Shown: positions 36,401-45,662 of the stretch, piece after piece
Numbering within the stretch: the stretch's first letter is position 1
Layout of the letters: each line of letters opens with the position of its first letter
Source of the DNA: Owenia fusiformis
Lineage: Eukaryota; Annelida; Polychaeta; Sabellida; Oweniidae
Assembly (NCBI GenBank): GCA_903813345.2
Contig: CAIIXF020000003.1
Span: 13,408,931 to 13,468,930, forward strand
DNA: 60,000 nucleotides
Reading direction: 5' to 3'
Program-made: the position numbers and the translations under genes
Notes under the pieces: generated by a model
Told to the model about the DNA's origin: nothing
Seen by the model: the letters and a program-made list of their open reading frames with translations, nothing else
Databases searched by the model: none

Positions 36401-38530
36401 TTTACACTTTTTATGTTATCTAACATATTTTGGTTATTGTCGCTAATCCACATCCTATTGGCACCTGTATAATCCTTAATCTTCTCACAGTAACTTTTGT
36501 TAGTATATTGCACTAGTTTAAGAATTTTGGTCAGTTTTTTGGCAGCTGGTTTTACAGAACTTTTCTTTGAGCCAATGATATATCTAAATTTAATTGGCTG
36601 TTTATGCATTTTAATTGTAAGATGAATCCTTGGTATAATATTTTGTTCTTCTCCCTGTTCAATCTTGAATTTTGTTTTCATTGTCTCTTTGATTTCCTTC
36701 ACTATATCTTCTTCTTCTTTATCTTCTATCCTTTGATAGGTGTCATTTCCAATTTCCTCTTTAATCTTCTTTATGTAGTATTGTTTGCACATAAACCCAA
36801 TATTATTTGCTGCCTTATCAATGGGTACAATGGCATATTTTTCCTTGAGTTGATTGAGTTCTTCCATAGCATTTTGGTCATTTAGTGTTTGCTTTGGATT
36901 TTTAATGTGTCTAAATTTTGTATTTTGAAGTAACTTAATCTTTTCTTTAACCTTTTCCATTACAGTATTTTTCCATTCATTTAAGTATACTTTTGAAACT
37001 TTTTCATTTTTTGTCCAACTTATGGCGTACTCATCTATTCCTTTCTTTATTTCTTCTTTTGCTTTTCTGAAGTTTATGTTTCGTTTTTCTCTATAGCCAG
37101 GACCTTTACTGAATAGCTTTCTCAATTTTGAATTTTGTATAATCTTCAGATTTCCTGTTATGACGTGACCATGGTCTTCATCCTTAAATTCAGATGTATT
37201 ACAATCGCATTCTCCTATATCGTTGCCTTCGTCGATACTTTCTGTAATCTCACTATAGTTGAACAATTTATTCCTTATTGGCTTTGTGTATGTATAGACA
37301 ATACCTGGTGGTTCCTTATTTTTGATACTTGGAGGTATTGTCTTGATCACTTCTTCATCTCTCAAGATATTTGCAATGTTGATTACTTCTACTGCTTTGT
37401 TTTCAAATAGTATTTTACAGAATTTGGTTGGTTTCTTTTTCCTATTCTTGGTTTTTAGTTTATTGTTTTTCCTGAGTTTTGATTGGATTCTGTCCTCCAG
37501 AGTAATTTTAAGTCGTGTGTGTAGTCTATCATTATCTTCTATATTTATCATTCCAAGTTTTTTCAATTCTGTCTTCTTCATTTGTGGGACTAATCTTAAG
37601 ATTGTTTTCATACCTGCCAGTACATTTCCGTTGCTTTGTTCCACTATAGTTTCAAATACGCCATTGGCTTTTAATGCCTTTTCTTTTCGGTGGTTTCCCT
37701 TTGGTCTTTTGTTTTTCTTCTTCCTTTTATTATCAAAGTCGTTGTATATTACATCATCTTCTGTTCTTTGCTGAAGATTTTTTTCCAGTCTATTGTTTAA
37801 TCCATATGGGTGTACACATTGAAATTTCTTTATCCAGTATGACTCCTTGTCCTCTCTTTGTTTTTGGTCTGCTGCCTTTTTGATTTCATATTTTTTACTT
37901 AGTTTGCTGATTTTCTTATCCTCTATTGGAACTCTTTCAATTATTTGTACATTATATTCTGAATCTTTACATGGGCCTTCATTGAAGTGATTCGCAAAGA
38001 TCATACTGTTAGTTCCCTTGTTGTTTTTTATCCTACTTCTGTGGTCATTGAATCTTGCTTTAACTGTCTGGCCTGTTTGTCCAACATACTGAATACCGCA
38101 TGATGTACATGTAGCCAAGTAGATCACATTTTTTGTTTCACAGGACACTTCATTAAGGTCGTTTGTCCTGATTTTATACTGTTTACCAGTGTTATCGGAC
38201 GGACGCAAGGACGGACAGACGAGTGAGTGATTGCAAAAGCTCACCATGTGAGCTAAACAGGCTTGCACCCACCTGAAAATCCATCTGCACCCACTTGAAA
38301 AGAAGGAAAAGCATGAAAAATGGGCATATTTTGACGAATTTTGGTCTGAATTTTGAAAATGAGAATATTGCACCCACTTGAGTAGAAATAGTGTGGAGAA
38401 CACTGAATACAATATGATAATTTAATGCTATTGTACTTTCAGAACTTGTGAAGAATGGACCAAGAAGAATGGAGTCTGGAAATGTTCCAGTGATTTCTGG
38501 AACAGTGATTATGAAAAAGTGAATTACTAA
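30432..38530 (+). CDS. SnoaL/DUF4440-like protein, gene 3
   Basis: Exons 30432-30594, 31795-31939 and 38443-38530 (TAA), 131 residues, all splice sites intact. The sequence follows the family plan: MDAEALKKLAIANCNEFGRR, LVEDFYNTDAVIYPPGS, ISTFLQVFPNNLKVHGSLIK, FSVQGTIDGKEVDRFTTCEE. Two substitutions at otherwise conserved sites: QPITG for PPITG in the loop after YPPGS, and WKCSSDFW for WKLSSDFW. Intron 2 is 6.5 kb because it received three insertions, including an antisense Penelope-like element, so splicing efficiency may be affected. The AATAAA at about 38792 could be a poly(A) signal. Confidence 0.85.
32081..33264. mobile_element. TTAA-flanked element in gene 3 intron 2
   Basis: TTAA at 32077-32080 and 33265-33268. 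Genes 2 and 4 show the empty site (CAAATATATTAAGGTCT at 22363; degenerate at 48690). The ends AGAGGCACTGTGCCAT and, inverted, AGATGCATTATACT are only partly complementary. No transposase ORF, and the interior is not recognised. Confidence 0.8.
33600..35225. repeat. Tandem array of about 340 bp units
   Basis: Units marked by ACAAATCAATGTTAACTAAA start near 33606, 33885, 34230, 34568 and 34905. The first interval is shorter (280 bp). Each unit contains ATGGCGGCCATTTTGAAAAT, GAGCTTTTGAACCAGGAGTC and AATCCTATCGACAGAGG. No coding potential. The array ends in TTGTTGACGGA, where the Naiad element joins. Confidence 0.9.
35228..38196 (-). mobile_element. Naiad-type Penelope-like element, 5'-truncated
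   Basis: Antisense to gene 3 in its intron 2. The domain order GIY-YIG then reverse transcriptase is the permuted order of Naiad/Chlamys elements; canonical Penelope has GIY-YIG at the C-terminus. The 3' region (35228-35502) holds a pyrimidine-rich minisatellite on the plus strand (TCTTCTTTCTTTG repeats, 35264-35320). Both junctions lie in GACGGA-type sequence of the surrounding transposon. I looked for a hammerhead ribozyme core near both ends and could not support one. Confidence 0.85.
35503..38195 (-). pseudogene. GIY-YIG/reverse transcriptase ORF with one premature stop
   Basis: The uninterrupted frame runs 38412-35791 (873 codons), but its first 73 codons are intron and transposon flank, so the element's own coding starts near 38195. 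Positions in that frame: GIY-YIG at about 96-205 (NVIYL.TC..CG.QYVGQT, Arg120, Glu190) with a Cys102/Cys105/His124/His142 zinc-binding pattern typical of Naiad; a basic linker (230-330); CDC...DHGHVITGNL (402-421); RT motifs IVPIDKAANNIGF (528), the motif A aspartate in SYDFSTLY (683), GIPMGIDPAP (765) and RFIDD (D811, D812). TAA at 35791-35793 interrupts the frame, which then continues with the conserved SYPDLSGNIP region to a stop at 35503. Apart from that stop and the lost 5' end the ORF looks intact, so insertion was recent. Confidence 0.88.
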
Positions 38531-40260
38531 AACTATTTGTATTGATGATGGAACACTAGTTATCTACCAAGCTACTGTCTAGGTTATGATGACTTCCATA
38601 AACAAGACAAAAATCCAGTACCTCAAAATTAATTCCAACATATCTGCCAAATGCATATGATGATTCACTTTCATATCCATGTCATGTTAGTGATAAATGA
38701 CTTATTTTTCTGATAAATCATATCTTTCTTGAGGTTAATTTAGTGTTCAAGTCAAATTCCTGATATTTACCATATGCTTTCAATTGTTAAAAATAAAATT
38801 GTGTTAGAAAATAAATATAATCTGGATAATTTGCATAGTAAAGTTGCATTGTAAGAATAACAGTTAAGTATACATTTATTTATCTCAACTAATTTAACTC
38901 GACTAATCAGCATCAGGTACTTTAGTTCGAGAAATATGAATTATTTGTACTCCTTGGGCCAATAGACTAGATACGGGTAGAAATAATCTTGTGTACGTCA
39001 TTAAATATTCAAAATTCAAAATTGTTTTTGATTCTTTAGCACATCTAGAACGACTTTAAAATAAATTATTTTATTTAGCATGAAAGCAAAACCATGAAAA
39101 TGACCATTCATTATCCAATAACTGGCTATAAATGCTAAATACAAGAGGATATTACAAGTACTGCTTTTATTTCATTTTAATTTCTATTAACATTTTATTG
39201 GAACCAGACCAAACATTATTTGTATGATATGCTTACTGTGAATGTCACTTTTTGTGAGTTGAGCTATAAATACTTTATTTCATGTGAAAAATTTGTATAA
39301 CATATGAAAAGTGCTTCACCATCAAATGTGTTAAATGCTGAGCCTCATACATTCTGTAGCGTCTCAATCATAAGTCACCCATATCAACAAAAGCACCAGT
39401 TCCATCTATCTATCAACACATTGATCAAATGTAAAACAGCTCAAACTGGCCATGTCAGAGCTTGCAATTTTGATCTGTCATTCAAGTTTTTACCAAAGAC
39501 AATGAAAGATGGCGAAATTAGTTGAGTCACACATGATTCATTCATTTTTAATTAAAGTGTTGCCATCTTTTCAATCAAGAGTTTTTTAAAAACATGCACT
39601 TTGTCAAAAGTATGAATGCACTTCTAATGATTTCTGAACTTTGAATGCTCAAGTGCTCTTTTCTATGTGAATTATTTTGTTCTTGCTTCAATATAAATGC
39701 AAATCAAGCTTTGTTTTGAATTTGATTGAGTGTGTTTCAATGATTATTTGATCCTTTCTTCTTCTAAACTATGCATAGTGCCCCTTTAAATCAATATGTA
39801 AAATTAAGCTAAAATTAAAGAGCCACTGCAGTATTAGCCTCGATTATAGTGATACTATTGCTTGTAGTGAAAATATTTTCTGATATTATCTGCTAATATT
39901 ACTACAAACATGCCTATAATGCATTATTCAGATTTAGGCAACATATACATGTATCACTGTGCCTTTCAAGTAAATGAAAAATTATTTACAATTATCAGTA
40001 CCAGGTCACCCTGATCTAAGTATCTTTAACATACTGTATTGGCTGCTTAACCTTACTCAAACAACTTTGAATGCTCTGCTCTGCCTGGGAATTTGGGAAG
40101 GGAGTATCTAGATCACAGGATCTATACACAAAGGATTCTAAATTGTTGCAGTAAATGTACACAGGTATTTTGCTCTTAAAATCTGGATATAATTAGGATA
40201 ATTATCAAACCATTGCAGTAAATTGAGCTGAATTAAAATGTTCTTCACTCATTTTTGCTA
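38531..40260. other. 3' flank of gene 3 and 5' flank of gene 4 unit
   Basis: No gene. 38531-39000 matches the 3' flanks of genes 2 and 4. 39410-39789 is a MITE family B fragment ending CCCCTTTAA. 39930-40260 is the duplicated block also at 18080-19290. Confidence 0.6.
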
Positions 40261-41513
40261 TCCCAGCCTATAGTGAGGCGCAGTTTAGGTATACTTTTAA
40301 GGCGCAGTTTTGGTATACTCATGAGGTGTACTTTAGGCGCAATTTACAGGCGCAGTCCTGTGTTAAAATCCCATAGGCAGGCGCGTTTCAATTATGCTAA
40401 TTATACCAATAGTATACCTAGAGGCGCAGTATTGGTATACGCCTCATATCAGGTATATACCTCATATCAGGTATACGCCTCATGTCAGGTATACGCCTCA
40501 TTATACCTGTTTTATAGGTATTATTTTGATATATACCTGCTTTTCAGGTATCGCCTGTTAAGAGGTATACTATTCCTATCATTTTGATTTATCGGGGCAG
40601 CAACTAGGGCTTATTATTGGTAAATACCTACTTTTCAGGTATACGCCTGATAAGAGGTACATACCTAGTTTGTTGGTATAGTTTTATTTCTTAGTTGTTG
40701 TGAGGAAAGTGTTTGGTAAATGTAGTAACCTCCATAATTAAATGAGTTGTACATTTAGTTTGAATTGCTTTGTTGTTTTCTAGCAATAGCTTGTCTCATT
40801 AATAAGATACAGGTCTATGAAAACTTTAAAATGATGCAGCAAAAATTACGTAATATTCTTATATAAATTATATGTCAATTTCCTATATATTGTATTTTTG
40901 TTTTATATTTTAAATTTTACCATATTTTGAATTTTTATTATTTTCAGGCATCTTACTTTAGGTCTCCCAGGCTTTTTGATTATTTTTTAACAATTTTTGA
41001 TAAGACGAAATTGAGGAGTTGAAAGGACAATTTATTGATCTATTTATCCAATATATAATCTGTCTCTCTTATGATCCTAATCAAATACTATGATAAAAAT
41101 GGAAAATTTTTCGGAAATATATTGCTTGCAAATTCTCTAAGTTTTTGAGGCGTACTTTTGGTATATCTATCTGTAGATTTAATCATTAGAGTTTTTAAGG
41201 CGCACTTTTGGTATATACGCCTGTAAATAAGGTATATAATGAAAATGTGTAAGTTTTTGAGGTGCACTTTTAGTATATACGCCTTGAAATGAGGTATATA
41301 ATGAAAATGTATAAGTTTTTGAGGCGTACTTTTGGTACATACGCCTGGAAATGAGGTATATAATGAAAATGTTAAAGTAAATGAGGTATTGATTTGGTAT
41401 ACGCCTCAAGAATACCTGAAAAATGAGGCGTACTTTTGGTATATACCTGTAAGTGAGGCGTAAATGAGGTATACTTTTGGTATACGCCTGCTATACCTGT
41501 CAATAGGCTGGGA
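40261..41513. mobile_element. Iterated-end transposon, CCCAGCCTAT family, copy 2
   Basis: Ends TCCCAGCCTAT and ATAGGCTGGGA are perfectly inverted. The empty site (TTTTTGCTATATTGTTAC) is at 30082. The left 330 bp and right 400 bp carry many repeats of TGAGGCGTACTTTTGGTATA then TACGCCT in mixed orientation. The core is the reverse complement of the core of 13751-15086. No coding capacity. Confidence 0.87.
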
Positions 41514-42054
41514 TATTGTTACTAATCTTAACTTATAAAGTTATTTCATAAACTGGATGTATATTTGTCTCTTTCACTTTGTTAGAAAATATACACACGC
41601 AGGTGACATTTAATATTTAACTTTTTTTTTATTTATCATGTTTTATTCAAATTCAAAATTTGTAGATTTATTCAGAAAACCTACAATATCACGATGTATT
41701 GCCTTAGGACACTCTTGCAGGGGCGGATCTAGGAACCAACAAGGGGTTCCCAGATTGTGCATTAAAAAAACTTTGGACTTGTTATGCGTATTACTATGTG
41801 TTTTTAAATAGATTTTTCAGTCTACCTTTAACTCAAGAGGCAACATCTCTAGCTAACATCTACTGATCTTGGGTTGCAGTTAGGGAGATTCAATGCTTTA
41901 GATGCTTGTTAGAATAGTCTTATTGTGAATAATAAAGGAATTGAGATCATGACATCTTAGTTACATTATGGTACCCCTAGATTAGAGAAAGGACGCATAC
42001 AAACAAGAAGCGCCAAACATAAGAGGCTCTTAAAACCAAAAAGGGGTCCCATAC

Positions 42055-43387
42055 CAGGGGCGTAGGAAGGTGTAAATGCAACACTACGCCAAAAATCGCG
42101 CCAAAAAAATATGAAACAATTGTGTCAATATTCTATATCAAAACGCCTATATTATGCTTGTAAAACGTCATTTTATGGTAACAGAGATTTTAAGCTTGCA
42201 ATGTTTTTCACAACCTAAATCTGAACGGAAATACTTAAGCGATGCATTTATATGGGCGATTGGTCATACGTATAGGTTGGCGTTTCGATTTTATATGCAA
42301 GCTTTAAATCCCTGATACCTTTTTAATGTGCTTAAAAATGTTCGAATGATTTTCATCATTTAAAATCACGTTTTAAATCTCGACACAAATCATTCTCACT
42401 TTGCAAATGTCTCGAACGATTGAGACGACCAATTTCAAAAAAACAATTAGAGATTTTTTAATCATTTTCGAATAATTGAATTAAGATATATAGTATTGTC
42501 TGATTCCATCGTGTACCGTGCAATACAATACGTACAGATTAAAGAAACTAGTTTGATCAATTGATATAAAGAAACGCATTCGTGATCAATGAAACAAATA
42601 AACACACCCACCACAAAGGTCAAATCGAGGTCAACGTGACTTAGGGGGTGCCAAAAATGTTATAAAACAAGAATCTATTATTTTTCAAATGAAAAAAATA
42701 GGTAATCGCTTTTCTAAAACTGAAATCAATGGAACGTGTAATTGAATAATCAGCATTTTCAAGTTGTTTTTGTCTTTAACATCCATATTTCAAAAAGTAC
42801 TACCAATAACAATTAGTGATTTAGTAAGAAAATAGATAATTGTTGACTTAACTATAATTTCGTGTCTACGATTTTGCATAGCAACGGAATATAAATCGAT
42901 AGTGAAATTGAAAAATTGGGGTAGGGGAGAATAAAAAAATGTACATCTAAATTTAAAGAGGTTCATCATTATAATTATATGATACCATAGTTTGCATAAG
43001 CATTACGGAAAATGCAGAAAAAATGTCAAAGGTATTCATCAAGCAGTTTTTGAAAAAAAAAACTGTTTTCCTCTCAAATTCGTGAAGAGAACGCGATTCA
43101 CGAATATTTGGCAAAATTGTATTCATAAGACATTCAATAGTGGCTCGATTTTCATGAAATAAAGCATGTTGGTAAGGGAATTCAATCTGTTAAATGATAT
43201 TTTCCAGACAGACCAATAATGATATGGTATCCTCAAAACATTTCTTTAGGCTAGTGTGCTCGAGATTACTTTTACAATTTATGAACAATGAGAAAATATG
43301 ACTAAAGAACATAGGAAAATTCTTTTTTATTCTCACTTTTCAACACTACGCACTGGCGTTTTGGCGTACATTGTTCCTACGCCACTG
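42055..43387. mobile_element. Non-autonomous hAT-like transposon
   Basis: Ends CAGGGGCGTAGGAA and TTCCTACGCCACTG are inverted. A 5 bp target duplication CATAC flanks it (42050-42054, 43388-43392). The empty site GGTCCCATACTGAGTACT is at 19857. About 1.33 kb without a transposase ORF. The CAG...CTG termini are hAT-like, but a 5 bp duplication is short for hAT, so the superfamily is uncertain. Confidence 0.82.
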
Positions 43388-43404
43388 CATACTGAATACT
43401 GAAT

Positions 43405-43720
43405 TCAGTATTATAACTTATTGACCAGAGTCATATGTCAATAAGGCATTGTCACATAAATCTTCACCAAATCTGATGATTGGTGACATTAGTGCCAGTT
43501 GTTAACAATAACATTTCTCCAGACCAAAATATTTTCAGTCATAATAGTGACAATTTTGAAAATCAGTATTATAACTTATTGACCAGAGTCATATGTCAAT
43601 AAGGCATTGTCACATAAATCTTCACCAAATCTGATGATTGGTGACATTAGTGCCAGTTGTTAACAATAACATTTCTCCAGACCAAAATATTTTCAGTCAT
43701 AATAGTGACAATTTTGAAAA
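43405..43720. repeat. Perfect tandem duplication, 2 x 158 bp
   Basis: Units 43405-43562 and 43563-43720 appear identical by eye, from TCAGTATTATAACTTATTGA to ACAATTTTGAAAA. Single-copy in the matching flank of gene 2 (about 19877-20080). Very recent, or an assembly duplication. Confidence 0.85.
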
Positions 43721-43874
43721 TCATCATATTTTGATAATAATCAAAAATAGCATTATTATCTGATATATATATCTGTTAATTTTATTCCTAACGTTCCCAA
43801 AGTTAAAAGTAAATATATAAATGCTCCAGTTCAAAATAAGTTTTAACGAAAATAGCAACTAGTTTTGATAATAG

Positions 43875-44210
43875 TACAATAACGTCATTTCAAAGGGCAA
43901 TATAGTGAAATATTGGACCAAGGGCCACAGGCCCAAGGTCCATTATTTCACTATTTTGCCCGCAGAAATGACGTTATTACTATTATTACCACCGTTAATG
44001 ACAAGGGCTGAAATAGCAAATTTGAAATAGAAAATCTTACGCACTGAACGATATCACTTTTCCCGGGAAACATAGCCGGGCGGATAATGTCATTATTGCC
44101 CGACTAAAGTCATTAACGCCCGACACAATATTGCTCACGTCAATATAGCAATTTAAATGCCTTCTCAACTAGTACTAAAACCCCTAGAACAGGCCCTGCA
44201 AGGTGGTAAT
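43875..44210. mobile_element. MITE with 100 bp palindrome
   Basis: Extra sequence relative to the paralogous flank at 20190-20220 (AGTTTTGGTAAAAGCTATTT), flanked by TAATAG-like copies. 43879-43978 is a near-perfect palindrome: AATAACGTCATTTC against GAAATGACGTTATT, and TTGGACCAAGGGCC around an ACAG loop. Confidence 0.75.
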
Positions 44211-44580
44211 AATAGCTATTTTATGCAGGCTAGAAACATTTTCAGATTTAGACAACATATACCACCCTGACTTTCAAGTGAATGGAAACTAATATTTACA
44301 ATTATTAGTACCAGGTCACCCTAATCTAAGTATAATAACATATTGGCTGCTTTTCTCTTTTCTTTACTCAAACAACTTTGAATGCTATCTGATCTGCCCA
44401 GGAATTTGGGAGGGAGTATCTACATGGATGGTTCTAAATTGTTGCAGTAAAGGAATAGATGTAGATATAGATGTAGCAGATTTTGCTCTATTAATCTGGA
44501 TTAATTAGGCTAATTAAAAAACATTGCAGGTAATTGGGTTGAATTGATATATTCTTCAGTCATTTTTGCTGCTATTTCAA

Positions 44581-45362
44581 TAACGCCGTCCAAGTATTGC
44601 AAAAACGTAATGAAAAATCCATGGACCCGGAAATAAAAAGTGATTGCGTTTTGTGGACGCAGTGCAAGCCATACTCATACAATCAACTTTGGATGAATGA
44701 TTTGATAAAGATCTTACCTTCAGTCTCTTTATTTCGTCAGAATCCAATAAATAATTGAAGAATATTCTATTTCTAAAAGAAATAAAATTTTCTTTCGAAA
44801 TTTCCTTCCCGGAAGTTGATTTCTGATCGAAATAGTACGAGGCATGTGATAGGACAAAAATTTATACAATACTCGATTTCCGAGCAGTAATCAGTATGAG
44901 TCCTACGATTGGCCGGTAGCTTAAGACCTGATTCAAACCATTTTCAATTGGTCAAGTGTGATCACGTGATCATTATTTGAGACTGCATATGCGCAAGAAA
45001 CTGAACTAAAAAGTTGAACCTCGCGCAGATTGCCCCTAAACTAAACATGCTAAAGCAAAATCAATAGCAAATTGTTTCGAAATTCGCAAGGAAAAGGTGT
45101 TTTAAATGGGAGAATATAAGTTATGATGGTATCTGTATCATTCAATGACATACTAGACTTGCAAGAACGCTGATTCAGACCGATAAATAGCAAAAGCAGT
45201 GGTACAAAATTTCATCAATTTATTTCATCCAGTGTAAAAACGTGACTTTTGAATTCCCGGGAACATTTTTTCAAGGGACGCAGTTTTTTGAAGGGAGACG
45301 CATTTTTTGAAAATCATTACGTCCAAGGGACGCAATTTTGGACAAGCCTACTGAAAACACTG
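44581..45362. mobile_element. hAT-like element with 8 bp target duplication
   Basis: Exact TSD TTTTTGCT at 44573-44580 and 45363-45370. The empty site is at 21021-21028 and in the gene 3 flank. The right end is CTACTGAAAACACTG (hAT-like CACTG). The left end, GCTATTTCAATAACGCCGTC, does not mirror it well. 782 bp, non-coding. Confidence 0.8.
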
Positions 45363-45662
45363 TTTTTGCTATACTAAATCTTAACTATTAAAGTTAGTTC
45401 ATAAACTGGATGTAACATGAGACACTTATTTCTCAATGAACAGTGGAATGTAACCGAAATATAAAATAATGATGTTATTTCTTACTTATCAAAATTGTGA
45501 ATTCATTCAGAAAACCTACAATATCACGATGTATTACTTTGGTTTTAAGTGCTCAAGTGAAATATGTCCCCCTCCTTGTTGGTTCCCAGTCCATCCCTGC
45601 ATTTTTACACTTTTATATCCTTATTAATAGAGAAAGAGTGATTTTGCAATTCTAGGACAAAT

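Larger units (their letters stand above)
33432..38254. mobile_element. TIR transposon with tandem array, host of the Naiad insert
   Basis: Inverted ends GCTCACATGGTG (33453) and CACCATGTGAGC (38242). Empty sites in genes 2 and 4 read GATTTTAAAAACAGGCTT. A 15 bp perfect palindrome AGTACCGTCGGTACT is near the left end. The left part is a tandem array (33600-35225), the right tip a GGAC-rich run, and the Penelope-like element 35228-38196 separates them. The original element was therefore about 1.85 kb. Confidence 0.8.

Noticed and set aside
36164-37883. Several plus-strand ORFs of 70-150 residues
   Set aside because: They are antisense shadows of the Penelope-like ORF: hydrophobic low-complexity translations with no family resemblance.
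40255-40587. Repetitive ORF (VYASYQVYTSYQVYASCQ)
   Set aside because: Translation of the iterated motif array of the transposon at 40261-41513.
41179-41409. Minus-strand repetitive ORF
   Set aside because: Same motif array; no start context or homology.
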